Shown here: in pieces, positions 52,938-61,952 of the stretch
Layout: each line of letters starts with the position of its first letter
Position numbering within the stretch: position 1 is the first letter of the stretch
Assembly (NCBI RefSeq): GCF_000744885.1
Contig: NZ_JQMV01000003.1
Span: 434,001-498,000 of the forward strand
Reading direction: 5' to 3'
DNA from: Thermus amyloliquefaciens
GTDB taxonomy: Bacteria > Deinococcota > Deinococci > Deinococcales > Thermaceae
DNA: 64,000 nt
Made by a program: the position numbers and the translations under genes
The notes under the pieces: generated by a model
Told to the model about the DNA's origin: nothing
Seen by the model: only the letters and a program-made list of their open reading frames with translations
Databases searched by the model: none

Positions 52938-52965
52938 CCCCGTGGTGGCTTGCGCCACCACGGGG
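52938..52965 (-). terminator. hairpin after the MBL-fold gene, twin of 33549-33570
   Basis: The stem CGTGGTGGC/GCCACCACG (52941-52949 with 52954-52962) with a GCAA loop on the minus strand lies 38 nt past the MBL gene stop. Flanking CCC/GGG lengthens it. Confidence 0.55.
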
Positions 52966-52999
52966 GCCCCAATCTGGCCTCTGGGACCCCGCCCCCGCC

Positions 53000-53953
53000 T
53001 TAGGCGCGGAAGTAGCGGTAGGGGGGGCCTTCCCGCCCCACCTGCCCCTCCTGGCGTAGGTACTCCAGGTGGGCCAGGGTTTCCGCAAAGGCGAAGCGCC
53101 TCCCCGCGGCGTCCAGCTCCTGGGGGAAGAGGAGCAAGGAGAGCTCCCAGGCGGTCTTGGGGGTTTCCAGGTGACCGAGGAGGGCCAGGAGGCGCTCCTC
53201 GTGGTGGGCGGTGAGTTCCCGGGCCCTTTGGGCCACGTCCTCCAGGGGGCCGAAGTGGCCGGCGTGGGCTATCCGGGCGGGGACCTCTTCCAGGCGCTTC
53301 AAGGAGGCGAGGAAGTCCTTCAAGGGGTTCGGCCGGGTGTAGGCCCAGAGGCCCACGTTGGGGGAGACCCGCTCCAAGAGGGCGTCCCCCGTCAGCAGGA
53401 CCCCTTCCTCCTCCAGGAAGAAGGCCACGTGCCCGTCCGCATGCCCCGGGGTCCAGAGGACCCTAAGGCGCCGCCCGGCCACCTCCAGCACCTCCCCGTC
53501 CTGGAGGGGGGTGGGGTTTTGCGGAGGATGGACCCGCTCCCGGGTTTTGGCCATGGTCTCCCGGATGCCCCAAAGGGCCTCCTCCGGGGTGCCGTGCTCC
53601 CGGAAAAGCCGCCAGCTTTCCTCCTCAAAGGCCTCGGGCTCCAGCCAGAAGCGGTGGCCCCGCGAGAGCTCCTCCTCGTGCAGGTAAACCCTTGCCCCAA
53701 GCCCTTCAAAGAAGCCCGCCAGGCCGTAGTGGTCCGGGTGGTGGTGGGTGAGGAGGACCACCTTCACGTCCTGGAAGCAAAGGCCCAGCTCCGCCAGGTA
53801 AAGCTCCAGGGTGCCCCGGGCGGTGCGGGTGCCCAAGGCGGTGTCCAGGAGGGCCACCTCCCCGTTGCCCCGGAAAAGGTAGAGGTTCACCCTTTTCAAG
53901 GGGTAGGGGATGGGCACGGGGAGGAGGAAAAGACCGGGAAGAAGCTCCTTCAT
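53000..53953 (-). CDS. MBL-fold metallohydrolase (LACTB2-like)
   Basis: A 317-aa protein. The zinc motif LTHHHPDHYG lies at about residues 68-77, further ligands in TPGHADGHVAFF and LLTGDALLE, and the last in HAGHFGP. A C-terminal winged-helix-like part follows (ETLAHLEYLRQEGQV). This architecture resembles LACTB2-type hydrolases, some of which act on RNA, others on thioesters. Its ATG overlaps the phosphohexomutase stop by 4 nt. Confidence 0.88.
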   Translation of the reverse strand: MKELLPGLFLLPVPIPYPLKRVNLYLFRGNGEVALLDTALGTRTARGTLELYLAELGLCFQDVKVVLLTHHHPDHYGLAGFFEGLGARVYLHEEELSRGHRFWLEPEAFEEESWRLFREHGTPEEALWGIRETMAKTRERVHPPQNPTPLQDGEVLEVAGRRLRVLWTPGHADGHVAFFLEEEGVLLTGDALLERVSPNVGLWAYTRPNPLKDFLASLKRLEEVPARIAHAGHFGPLEDVAQRARELTAHHEERLLALLGHLETPKTAWELSLLLFPQELDAAGRRFAFAETLAHLEYLRQEGQVGREGPPYRYFRA

Positions 53954-54846
53954 AGGAGGACCCGCAGGAGGAGAAGGGCGGCCAAAAAGGGATCCTTTTC
54001 CGGGAGGTGCCAGGGGAAGAGGTAGCCGCCTTCGCCGTCCGCCTGGACCTCCCTCCCGCCCAGGGCTTGTCTAAGCCTTTCCAGGGTTTCCTCCGGGGGG
54101 AGCGCCTCGCCACCGGGCAGGACCACGCCAAGGCGGTCCGCGTCCCCATCCAGGGCGAAGCCCACCGCCGGGGCCTCCGCGGCCTTCATGAGGGCGAGGA
54201 GGGTGGGGAGGTTTTCCGGCTTGGGGTCGGGGTCTACCCCGTAGAAGAGGGGGTGGGGTAGGGGATGGAGTTCCCTAAGCTCCGCCTCGAGGCCCAAAAG
54301 CTTAAAGACCCCCGGCAAAAGGCCCCCCCCTGCGCCCCCCAAGGCATCCAGGTAGACCACGCCCTTTTTCCCCTGGAAGCCCTCGCCCGCGCTCCCTGCC
54401 AGGTGCTCCAGGTAGGCCTTCTTCCGGTCCAGGATTTGGAAGCTTCCCCTCACACCGGGGGGTTCTTCCGGCAAGGGGAGCCCCGCGGGCGGGAGGGGCC
54501 TTCCTGGGCCCAGGCGGAGCTTGACCCCTTGGTAACGGGCGGGCCTACGGCTGGCGGTGAGGTAAAACCCCGCCGCTTCCAGTTCCCTTAGGGCGAAGGC
54601 GAAAAGGGGCCAGGGGGAAGGGCCCTTCAGGAGAAGGGTCTCCAGGCCCAGCCCCCCGAGGACCCCCGCCGCCTCCTCCGCCATCTCCTTGGCCAGGAAA
54701 CGGGCATCGTGGGCCACCACCACCTGGGTGATCCCCTCCGCCTTAACCCTTTCGCCAAACCCAGCGGCCAAGCGGGCCACCTGGGCGAAGGTGAAGCCCT
54801 TGGCGATCTCTCCCAGAAAGCCGTCTTGGGTGGGGTAGAGCTCCAT
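53950..54846 (-). CDS. shortened phosphohexomutase-like protein
   Basis: A 298-aa relative of phosphoglucomutase/phosphomannomutase, which are usually about 450 aa. The phosphoserine loop reads YLTASRRPARYQGVKL instead of TASHNP..YNG.K: the Ser is kept but the following His and Asn are Arg. The metal loop FALDGDADRLGVV is intact and a remnant sugar-binding GEGGYLFPWH follows. Domain 4 is missing and domain 3 is compressed. It may be an inactive or repurposed enzyme. TAGACT (54854-54859) lies 7 nt before the ATG, so the message looks leaderless. Confidence 0.75.
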   Translation of the reverse strand: MELYPTQDGFLGEIAKGFTFAQVARLAAGFGERVKAEGITQVVVAHDARFLAKEMAEEAAGVLGGLGLETLLLKGPSPWPLFAFALRELEAAGFYLTASRRPARYQGVKLRLGPGRPLPPAGLPLPEEPPGVRGSFQILDRKKAYLEHLAGSAGEGFQGKKGVVYLDALGGAGGGLLPGVFKLLGLEAELRELHPLPHPLFYGVDPDPKPENLPTLLALMKAAEAPAVGFALDGDADRLGVVLPGGEALPPEETLERLRQALGGREVQADGEGGYLFPWHLPEKDPFLAALLLLRVLL

Positions 54847-54853
54847 GCCCTAA

Positions 54854-54873
54854 AGTCTACCCCGTGGTACACT
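54854..54873. promoter_or_regulatory. divergent leaderless -10 boxes of the hexomutase-like gene and uvrD
   Basis: TAGACT on the minus strand (54854-54859) is 7 nt before the ATG at 54846; TACACT on the plus strand (54868-54873) is 7 nt before the GTG at 54881. Confidence 0.55.
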
Positions 54874-54880
54874 CTCCCCC

Positions 54881-57019
54881 GTGGAAGGGGAGGGTCAGCG
54901 CGGGTTCTCGGGGACGCATGGGCCCCAAGGCGGCCATCCCGGCGATGGGCTCCTGGGCCCCCTGAACGAGGCCCAGCGCCAGGCGGTCTTGCACTTTGAG
55001 GGGCCGGCCCTGGTGGTGGCGGGGGCGGGGAGCGGCAAGACCCGGACCGTGGTCCACCGGGTGGCCTACCTCATCGCCCAAAGGGGCGTCTTCCCCTCGG
55101 AGATCCTGGCGGTCACCTTCACCAACAAGGCCGCCGAGGAGATGAGGGAGCGCCTTAGGCGGATGGTGAAGGGGGCAGGGGAGCTTTGGGTCGCCACCTT
55201 CCACTCCGCCGCCTTGCGGATTCTTAGGGTCTACGGGGAGAGGGTGGGGTTGAGGCCGGGGTTTGTGGTCTACGACGAGGACGACCAGACCGCCCTTATC
55301 AAGGAGGTGTTGAAGGAGCTCGGGCTGGCCGCCAGGCCTGGGCCCCTCAAGGCCCTGTTGGATCGGGCCAAGAACCAGGGGGTGGCCCCGGAGGCCCTCC
55401 TTGCGGAGCTTCCCGAATACTATGCGGGCCTTAGCCGGGGGAGGCTTCAAGACGTGCTCCAGCGCTACCAGGAGGCCCTAAAGGCCCAGGGGGCCTTGGA
55501 CTTCGGGGACATCCTCCTTTACGCCCTGCGCCTTTTGGAGGAGGACCCGGAGGTGTTGAAGCGGGTCAGGAAGCGGGCCCGCTTCATCCACGTGGACGAG
55601 TACCAGGACACGAACCCCGTGCAGTACCGCTTCACCAAGCTCCTGGCGGGGGAGGAGGCCAACCTCATGGCCGTGGGGGACCCGGACCAGGGGATTTATT
55701 CCTTCCGCGCCGCCGACATCCGGAACATCCTGGACTTCACCCGCGACTTCCCCGGGGCCAAGGTGTACCGCCTCGAGGAGAACTACCGCTCCGCCGAGGC
55801 CATCCTGCGCTTCGCCAACGCCCTCATCGTCCACAACGCCCTGCGCCTGGAAAAGACCTTGAGGCCCGTGAAGCCTGGGGGGGAGCCCGTGCGCCTCTAT
55901 AGGGCCCGGGATGCCCGGGACGAGGCCCGCTTCGTGGCCGAGGAGATCGGGCGCCTAGGGCCCCCCTTTGACCGGGTGGCGGTGCTTTACCGCACCAACG
56001 CGCAAAGCCGCCTCCTGGAGCAGGCCTTGGCCTCCCGGGGGATCCCGGCCCGGGTGGTGGGCGGGGTGGGGTTTTTTGAGCGGGCGGAGGTGAAGGACCT
56101 TTTGGCCTACGCCCGCCTTGCCCTGAACCCCCTGGACGGGGTGAGCCTGAAGCGGGTGCTGAACACGCCTCCCCGGGGCATCGGCCCCGCCACGGTCGAG
56201 CGGCTTGCCCGCATCGCCCAGGAGCAGGGGCTTCCCCTCTTTGAGGCCCTGAAGGTGGGGGCGGAAACCCTGCCCCGGCCCGAGCCCCTGCGCCATTTCC
56301 TGGCCCTCATGGAGGAACTCCAGGACCTGGCCATGGGCCCGGCGGAGGGGTTTTTCCGCCACCTCCTCGAGGCCACCGATTACCTCGCCTACCTGCGCGA
56401 GGCCTACCCCGAGGACCTGGAGGACCGTCTGGAGAACGTGGAGGAGCTCTTGAGGGCGGCCAAGGAGGCGGAGGGGCTTATGGAGTTTCTGGACAAGGTG
56501 GCCCTCACCGCTAAGGCGGAGGAACCCGCCGAGCCTGCGGGCAAGGTGGCCCTCATGACCCTGCACAACGCCAAGGGGCTGGAGTTCCCCGTGGTCTTTG
56601 TGGTGGGGGTGGAGGAAGGGCTTTTGCCCCACCGCTCCTCCTTGAACACCCTGGAGGGCCTGGAGGAGGAGCGCCGCCTCTTCTACGTGGGGGTGACCCG
56701 CGCCCAGGAGAGGCTCTACCTCTCCTATGCGGAGGAAAGGGAGGTCTATGGGCGCACCGAGGCCAGCCGGCCAAGCCGCTTCCTGGAGGAGGTGGACGGG
56801 GGGCTTTACGAGGAGTACGACCCCTACCGGCTTCCCGCCAAGACCCCCCCAGCCCACCGGCCCAAGCCGGGGGCCTTCAAGGGGGGGGAAAGGGTGGTCC
56901 ACCCCCGCTTCGGCCCGGGCACGGTGGTGGCGGCCATGGGGGACGAGGTGACCGTGCACTTTGAGGGGGTGGGCCTGAAGCGCTTCTCCCTGAAGTACGC
57001 GGACCTCCGTCCCGCCTGA
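54881..57019 (+). CDS. uvrD: DNA helicase UvrD/PcrA
   Basis: A 712-aa superfamily 1 helicase for nucleotide excision and mismatch repair. The motifs are VVAGAGSGKTRTVVHR (I), VTFTNKAAEEM (Ia), VDEYQDTN (II), VGDPDQGIYSFRAAD (III), YRLEENYRS (IV), LMTLHNAKGLEF (V) and YVGVTRAQERL (VI). The C-terminal Tudor-like end (VVHPRFGPGTVV) binds RNA polymerase in relatives. Start is GTG 54881, the only one in frame near the homologous start (PLNEAQ...), giving about 22 extra residues; TACACT 7 nt upstream supports it. Confidence 0.95.
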   Translation: MEGEGQRGFSGTHGPQGGHPGDGLLGPLNEAQRQAVLHFEGPALVVAGAGSGKTRTVVHRVAYLIAQRGVFPSEILAVTFTNKAAEEMRERLRRMVKGAGELWVATFHSAALRILRVYGERVGLRPGFVVYDEDDQTALIKEVLKELGLAARPGPLKALLDRAKNQGVAPEALLAELPEYYAGLSRGRLQDVLQRYQEALKAQGALDFGDILLYALRLLEEDPEVLKRVRKRARFIHVDEYQDTNPVQYRFTKLLAGEEANLMAVGDPDQGIYSFRAADIRNILDFTRDFPGAKVYRLEENYRSAEAILRFANALIVHNALRLEKTLRPVKPGGEPVRLYRARDARDEARFVAEEIGRLGPPFDRVAVLYRTNAQSRLLEQALASRGIPARVVGGVGFFERAEVKDLLAYARLALNPLDGVSLKRVLNTPPRGIGPATVERLARIAQEQGLPLFEALKVGAETLPRPEPLRHFLALMEELQDLAMGPAEGFFRHLLEATDYLAYLREAYPEDLEDRLENVEELLRAAKEAEGLMEFLDKVALTAKAEEPAEPAGKVALMTLHNAKGLEFPVVFVVGVEEGLLPHRSSLNTLEGLEEERRLFYVGVTRAQERLYLSYAEEREVYGRTEASRPSRFLEEVDGGLYEEYDPYRLPAKTPPAHRPKPGAFKGGERVVHPRFGPGTVVAAMGDEVTVHFEGVGLKRFSLKYADLRPA

Positions 57020-57027
57020 GGTGGCCC

Positions 57028-57753
57028 ATGCGGCCGGAGTACCACAAGACCCGCCCCCTGGTCTTCCTCCACTGGAAGCCCTCCCCCCTCTTTGATCGGC
57101 TGGTGGCCGAGGTGGCCACGGCCAAGCTTCCCCTCTTCCCCTACCCCGTGGAGACGGAGGACCCCTGGAAGGTGCTTTTCTGCCTGGCCCCCTTGGGGCT
57201 GGCAGGGGCGGTGCTAGGGGAGGCCTTGCCGCCTCCTCTGGACGTGGCCCCGGGCCTTTTCCTGGAGGCGGAGGCCCGGGAGGCGGGGCTTGTGGACCTT
57301 TTGCTGCCCCGGGTGGGGGGGGTGGCCGGGCAGTACACGGAAGGGGTGGCCCTGGAACGCTTTCTCTCCGCCCACTTTCCCGGGGCCAGGGGGCTTTGGC
57401 TTGGGCCCTTACGGCCTGCCCTGGCCCCTTTCCTCAGGCCCTTGGCCCAGGTTTCCGTGGTGGCCGGAAGCTTCGCCGAGGGGGATAGCTTCCTGGCCCG
57501 CCTGCCGGAGCGGGCCCGGGGGCACGTGGGGCTGAGGCCGGAGGAGGTGAGGGCCCTTGCCCTAAGGGCGGACGTCCTCCTCTATGCGGGGGGACGGCTT
57601 GGCCTGGATCTTCTCCAACCCTTCCACGCCCTCCTGGCCCTTGCCCCCGTGGACCGGGGGGTTTGGGAAAGGGTGCAGGTGGTCTACCCCCCGGAGGACC
57701 TCCTGGGCTACAGGGTGCGGGCGGTCCTCGAGGGCCTCGGCTACCCCCTTTGA
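57028..57753 (+). CDS. hypothetical protein, possibly a degenerate AroE-like protein
   Basis: A 241-aa cytoplasmic protein, 8 nt downstream of uvrD. I do not recognise it with confidence. The order [39 protein letters not shown] and GQYTEGVALERFL loosely follows the N-terminal domain of shikimate dehydrogenase (SP..HN, G.NVT.P.K, GA.N, G.NTD), but the catalytic Lys and Asp are not evident and the NADP glycine motif is unclear. It may be a non-catalytic relative. It overlaps dsbB by 13 nt. Confidence 0.65.
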   Translation: MRPEYHKTRPLVFLHWKPSPLFDRLVAEVATAKLPLFPYPVETEDPWKVLFCLAPLGLAGAVLGEALPPPLDVAPGLFLEAEAREAGLVDLLLPRVGGVAGQYTEGVALERFLSAHFPGARGLWLGPLRPALAPFLRPLAQVSVVAGSFAEGDSFLARLPERARGHVGLRPEEVRALALRADVLLYAGGRLGLDLLQPFHALLALAPVDRGVWERVQVVYPPEDLLGYRVRAVLEGLGYPL

Positions 57754-58151
57754 CGGGCCTCCCGGGCCAGAAGCCCCATGCTTAGGGCGATCAAGATGAA
57801 GGCGATCAGGGCCTGCAAGGGGATGGGAAACTGGGGGATGTACTCCACGGAACAAGGCACCGGGGGCTTGCAGGCCAGGGTGAAGAGGTCGGGGAACCTC
57901 TGTTCCAGGAGGTGCAGGGTGCTGAGGCTCCCGCCGATGAGGGAGAGGGCCAGGCTGTAGGGCCAGATGGCGAAATCCTGCCGCCAAAGGGCCAGGCCCA
58001 GCACCACCGCCTGGGGGTACATGAAGATGCGCTGGTACCAGCAGAGCTCGCAGGGCAAGAAAAGCCGCACCTCGGAGTAGTAAAGGCTTCCTAAGGTGGC
58101 CACCAGGGCCACCAGCCAGGCAAAGGCGAGGAGAAAAGGGGCGCGCTGCAT
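57741..58151 (-). CDS. disulfide bond formation protein DsbB/BdbC
   Basis: A 136-aa inner-membrane protein with four helices that reoxidizes a DsbA-type thioredoxin with quinone. The first redox pair is in PCELCWYQRIFMYP and the second pair is Cys in LACKPPVPCSVEYI in the second periplasmic loop. The ATG at 58151 is preferred over that at 58163 because TATGCT lies 7 nt upstream, giving a leaderless message. No DsbA-like gene is in the window. Confidence 0.92.
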   Translation of the reverse strand: MQRAPFLLAFAWLVALVATLGSLYYSEVRLFLPCELCWYQRIFMYPQAVVLGLALWRQDFAIWPYSLALSLIGGSLSTLHLLEQRFPDLFTLACKPPVPCSVEYIPQFPIPLQALIAFILIALSMGLLAREARQRG

Positions 58152-58158
58152 GGAGCAA

Positions 58159-58164
58159 AGCATA
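58159..58164 (-). promoter_or_regulatory. -10 box of leaderless dsbB
   Basis: TATGCT on the minus strand, 7 nt before the ATG at 58151. Confidence 0.5.
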
Positions 58165-58354
58165 CCCCTAAACGGACTTTTACTGGGAAGAGGGACGGAG
58201 GGTGTTCGCCGGGGCCTACCGCCCCAAGCGGGGTGCCGCCACTATCCGTGGCGCCGGGGGAGAGGAGGGCTAGGTGCCCCATGGGGGGCCCCAAAAAGGC
58301 TATGGCCCTTCCTTCCCGAGGGGCGTGTCTTGCGGCAACCCCCTGCGCCGGCCC

Positions 58355-59269
58355 TTAAGCCTCCAACAGCGCTTCCACAAAGGCCTCCGCGTCAAAGGGC
58401 TGGAGGTCCTCCGGGCCTTCCCCCACCCCGATGAAGCGGATGGGCACCTTCAGGGTGCGCACGATGGGCACCAGGACCCCGCCCTTGGCGGTGCCGTCCA
58501 GTTTGGTGACGATGACCCCGGTGAGCCCCACCGCCTCGTGGAAGCGCTTGGCCTGCTCCAGGCCGTTTTGCCCGGTGACGGCGTCCAGCACCAGCCAGAC
58601 CTCCTTGGGCTCCTCGGGGTCGGCCTTGGCGATGGCCCGCTTCACCTTCTTCAGCTCCTCCATGAGGTTGTGCTTGGTGTGGAGGCGGCCCGCGGTGTCC
58701 ACCAGGAGGAGGTCGTAGCCCCGGGCCTTGCGGGCCTGGGCGGCGTCAAAGGCCAAGGCGGCGGGGTCGGCCCCTTCGGGCCCCTGGATCACGGGGATGG
58801 AGAGGCGCTTCCCCCACTCGGCAAGCTGGGCGCCCCCGGCGGCGCGGAAGGTGTCCCCCGCGCAGAACATCACCTTCTTGCCCAAGTTCTGGTAATAGCG
58901 GCCCAGTTTGGCGATGGTGGTGGTCTTGCCCACCCCGTTCACCCCCACCACCAGGACCACGTGGCCTTTGGGCTCCACGGGCTTGGGGGCCTGGGGGCGG
59001 AAGCCCAGCTTGCGGAGCGTGGCCCGGCGCTCGTCCGGCTCCAGCATCTGGACGAGTTTCTCCTTGACCGCCTCCTTCAGGTCCCTTCGCCTCGAGGCCC
59101 GCACCTCGGCCAGGAGCTCCTCGGTGGCGGGCAGGCCCACGTCGGCGGCGAGGAGGGCCATTTCCAGCTCCTCCAGCACCTCCTCGGGGTCGGCCCCCCA
59201 GGGGATGGCCCCAAGGAGCCTTTCCCGGGTCTTGGAGAGGCCGGCCTTGAGGCGCTCAAAAAACCCCAT
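58355..59269 (-). CDS. ftsY: signal recognition particle receptor FtsY
   Basis: The 304-aa SRP receptor GTPase that docks ribosomes at the membrane. It lacks the long acidic A domain and starts directly with the N domain, as in other thermophiles. GTPase motifs are GVNGVGKTTTIAKL (G1), DTFRAAGGAQL, DTAGRLHT (G3) and TKLDGTAKGG (G4), with GVGEGPEDLQPF at the C-terminus. It follows the small exported-protein gene by 9 nt. Confidence 0.96.
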   Translation of the reverse strand: MGFFERLKAGLSKTRERLLGAIPWGADPEEVLEELEMALLAADVGLPATEELLAEVRASRRRDLKEAVKEKLVQMLEPDERRATLRKLGFRPQAPKPVEPKGHVVLVVGVNGVGKTTTIAKLGRYYQNLGKKVMFCAGDTFRAAGGAQLAEWGKRLSIPVIQGPEGADPAALAFDAAQARKARGYDLLLVDTAGRLHTKHNLMEELKKVKRAIAKADPEEPKEVWLVLDAVTGQNGLEQAKRFHEAVGLTGVIVTKLDGTAKGGVLVPIVRTLKVPIRFIGVGEGPEDLQPFDAEAFVEALLEA

Positions 59270-59278
59270 GGCTAACCC

Positions 59279-59719
59279 CTAGCGGAAGTTGACCCCCAGG
59301 GCGAAGCGCCAGACCTTGGGGAAGTCGGCGAAGCCGTAGACGTAGCTGCCCTCCGCGAAGAGGCCGGTGTAGGGGTCCAAAAGCCCTTCCATCCCCAGGG
59401 TGAAGCTCACCCCCGCGGTGAGGCTTGGTCCCACCACGGCGCTCAGGCCCCCGCCGAAGTAGGGGAGGAGGCCCTTGAGGCTTGGGTCGTACTGGCCCAG
59501 GTCGGGTTTGAAGAGGAGGGCGGCCTCGAGGGCCACCCCGGGGGCCGCGGGGGCAAGCTCCGCGGCCAGGCGGCCAAAGAGGTTCTGCCGCAGGCGGCTT
59601 TCCACCCCCGCCCCAAAGGTGAGGCCCAGGCCCTCCCCATAGCCAAAGCGCATCTCTATGGCGCTTTGCGCGCCCGCCAATCCGAGAAGGAGCGCAAGAA
59701 GCGGAAGAAGACGCCTCAT
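59279..59719 (-). CDS. small exported protein, possibly outer-membrane beta-barrel
   Basis: A 146-aa protein with a signal peptide [17 protein letters not shown]. The mature 125 residues are rich in alternating Gly/aromatic strands ([41 protein letters not shown]) and end in [10 protein letters not shown], a C-terminal aromatic close to the end, as in small outer-membrane barrels. No family was recognised. The ATG at 59719 has TATACT 7 nt upstream. It may share a transcript with ftsY. Confidence 0.7.
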   Translation of the reverse strand: MRRLLPLLALLLGLAGAQSAIEMRFGYGEGLGLTFGAGVESRLRQNLFGRLAAELAPAAPGVALEAALLFKPDLGQYDPSLKGLLPYFGGGLSAVVGPSLTAGVSFTLGMEGLLDPYTGLFAEGSYVYGFADFPKVWRFALGVNFR

Positions 59720-59726
59720 GACGACC

Positions 59727-59732
59727 AGTATA
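59727..59732 (-). promoter_or_regulatory. -10 box of the leaderless exported-protein gene and ftsY
   Basis: TATACT on the minus strand, 7 nt before the ATG at 59719; it lies 21 nt from the gltX stop. Confidence 0.55.
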
Positions 59733-59753
59733 GCCCCTTTGCGCCGCTTTTCC

Positions 59754-61166
59754 CTAGCTCCCCTCCAGGGCCCGGTCCAGTCGGGAAAGCGTCCTCTTTT
59801 TGCCCAGGAGGGCCATGATCTCAAAAAGCCCCGGGGTCTCCAGGCTCCCCGTGAGGGCGGCCCTAAGGGGCTGGGCCACCTGCCCGAGCTTCAGGCCCCT
59901 TTCCTGGGCGAAGCCCCGAAGGAGGCCCTCCAGGGCGCTTTCGCTCCAGTCCTCCTGGGCCTCGAGGAGGGGCCTTGCCTCCCGCAGAAGGGAAAGGCCC
60001 TCCCGCAGCTTCTCCTGGGCCCTTTCCGAAAAGGGGTAGTCCTCGCGGAAGAGGTAGGGGGCTTTTTCCGGAAGCTCCTTCAGGGTGTCAAACCGGGGGC
60101 GCATGAGCTCCACCGCCCGATGCAGGTAGGCCTCATCCGGCCAGGAGCATCCCGCGGCCTCCAAGAAGGGCTTCGCCCTTTCCGCCACCTCCTCCAAGGG
60201 AAGCACCTCGCGGATGTACTTGCCGTTCATCCAGCGGAGCTTCTCCAGGTCAAAGACCGGGCCTCCCAAGGAAACCCGCTCCCAGGTGAAGGCCTGGATG
60301 AGCTCCTCCAGGGTGAAGATCTCCCGCCCATCGGGCATGGAGAAGCCCATCAGGGCCAGGTAGTTCCTCAAGGCCTCGGGCAAAAACCCTTCCGCCTTGT
60401 ACCACTCCAAGGAGGTGTGGCTTTTGCGCTTGCTGATCTTGGTCTTGTCGGGGTTGCGCAAAAGGGGCATGTGGTAGAACTTGGGCACCGCCCAGCCGAA
60501 GGCCCGGTAGAGCAGGACGTGAATGGGGGTGGAGACCAGCCACTCCTCGGCCCGGATCACGTCCGTGACCCCCATGAGGTGGTCGTCCACCACGTTGGCC
60601 AGGTGGTAGGTGGGGTAGCCATCGGACTTGAGGAGGACCACGTCGGGGATCTCGGCGTTGTCGTAGGTTACCACCCCCCGGAGCTCGTCCCTCACCTCCG
60701 TGGTGCCGGGCCGGGGAACCTTGAGGCGGATCACGTGGGGCTCGCCCCTGCGCGCCCGTTCCTCGGCCTCCTCGGGGGGGATGTGGCGGGCGCGGCCGTC
60801 GTAGCCGCCCTTTTCCTTGCGGATTCTTTCCAGCTCCTCTGGGGTCTCAAAGGCCCGGTAGGCCCAACCTCGCTTCAGGAGCTCCTCCGCGTGCTTCTGG
60901 TAAAGGGGAAGCCTTTCCGACTGCCGGTAAGGGCCCCTAGGCCCCCCGATGTCCGGCCCCTCGTCGTAGGGGATGCCCAGCCACTTGAGGGCGGCCAGGA
61001 TGCGCTCCTCCGCCCCGGGCACGTAGCGGGCGCGGTCGGTGTCCTCAATGCGCACCAGGAAACGGCCCCCGTTCTTCCTGGCCCACACGTAGTTGAAGAG
61101 GGCGATGTAGGCCGTGCCCACGTGGGGGTCCCCCGTGGGGCTTGGGGCGATGCGGGTCACCACCAT
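59754..61166 (-). CDS. gltX: glutamyl-tRNA synthetase
   Basis: A 470-aa class I synthetase that charges tRNA-Glu. The HIGH-type motif is [13 protein letters not shown] at the N-terminus and the KMSKS-type motif is [12 protein letters not shown] near residue 245. It resembles the T. thermophilus enzyme across its length, including the C-terminal anticodon-binding domains. It stands alone, with lptB divergent. Confidence 0.97.
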   Translation of the reverse strand: MVVTRIAPSPTGDPHVGTAYIALFNYVWARKNGGRFLVRIEDTDRARYVPGAEERILAALKWLGIPYDEGPDIGGPRGPYRQSERLPLYQKHAEELLKRGWAYRAFETPEELERIRKEKGGYDGRARHIPPEEAEERARRGEPHVIRLKVPRPGTTEVRDELRGVVTYDNAEIPDVVLLKSDGYPTYHLANVVDDHLMGVTDVIRAEEWLVSTPIHVLLYRAFGWAVPKFYHMPLLRNPDKTKISKRKSHTSLEWYKAEGFLPEALRNYLALMGFSMPDGREIFTLEELIQAFTWERVSLGGPVFDLEKLRWMNGKYIREVLPLEEVAERAKPFLEAAGCSWPDEAYLHRAVELMRPRFDTLKELPEKAPYLFREDYPFSERAQEKLREGLSLLREARPLLEAQEDWSESALEGLLRGFAQERGLKLGQVAQPLRAALTGSLETPGLFEIMALLGKKRTLSRLDRALEGS

Positions 61167-61220
61167 ACCTCGCCCATTATCTCACCCGGGGCTAAAGGTT
61201 GGGGCTTAGGCTTTAGGGTA

Positions 61221-61949
61221 ATGAACGGGGAGCTTCAGGCCCAGGGCTTGCGCAAGCGCTACGGTCCCAAGGAGGTGGTGCGGGGGGTGGACCTGCACCT
61301 GAAAAGGGGGGAGATCGTGGCCCTCTTCGGCCCCAACGGGGCAGGGAAGACCACCACCTTCTACATGATGGTGGGCTTCATAAGGCCCACGGGAGGGCGC
61401 ATCTTCCTGAAGGGGCAGGAGGTGAGCCGCCTGCCCATGTACCGCCGGGCCCAGCTGGGCCTCGGCTACCTGCCCCAAGAGCCCTCCGCCTTCCGCCGCA
61501 TGACGGTGTTGGAGAACCTTCTGGCCATCCTGGAGTTCCAGCCCCTTTCCAAGGGGGAACGCCTGGAAAAGGCCAAGGCGTTATTGGAGGAGCTTGCCAT
61601 CTACCACCTCAAGGACCGCATGGCCTACGCCCTTTCCGGCGGGGAAAGGCGCAGGCTGGAGATGGCCCGCGCCCTTTGCACGGACCCGGACTTTATCCTC
61701 CTGGACGAGCCCTTCACCGGGGTGGACCCCAAGAACGTCAAGGAGATCCAAAAGGTCATCGCCGAGCTACGGGAGAGGCGGGGGGTGGGGGTCTTCATCA
61801 CCGACCACGCGGTGCGGGAGACCCTGGCCATCACCGACCGGGTGTACGTGATGTACGACGGCCAGATCCTCTTCCACGGGGACCCCGATACCTTCGCCCG
61901 GGACCAAGGGGTGAGGCGGCACTACCTGGGGGAAGACTACGAGCTTTAG
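61221..61949 (+). CDS. lptB: LPS export-type ABC ATPase LptB
   Basis: A 242-aa ATPase of the LptB family, which powers transport of envelope lipids across the periplasm with LptFG. Walker [11 protein letters not shown] (about 34-43), the LptB-type Q-loop [18 protein letters not shown], signature [15 protein letters not shown] and Walker [14 protein letters not shown] are present. In the LivG-like branch the C-terminal [15 protein letters not shown] is distinctive. A 3-nt gap leads to the DUF3084 gene. Thermus lacks classical LPS, so the cargo is uncertain. Confidence 0.92.
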   Translation: MNGELQAQGLRKRYGPKEVVRGVDLHLKRGEIVALFGPNGAGKTTTFYMMVGFIRPTGGRIFLKGQEVSRLPMYRRAQLGLGYLPQEPSAFRRMTVLENLLAILEFQPLSKGERLEKAKALLEELAIYHLKDRMAYALSGGERRRLEMARALCTDPDFILLDEPFTGVDPKNVKEIQKVIAELRERRGVGVFITDHAVRETLAITDRVYVMYDGQILFHGDPDTFARDQGVRRHYLGEDYEL

Positions 61950-61952
61950 GCC

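Noticed and set aside
51226-53088. 620-aa frame for the fatty-acyl-CoA ligase
   Set aside because: The upstream 72 codons run through the fadD ribosome-binding site, the repeat and a hairpin; ATG 52872 has a good Shine-Dalgarno.
59658-61949. 763-aa plus-strand frame ending in lptB
   Set aside because: The first 520 codons are antisense of gltX. LptB begins at ATG 61221.
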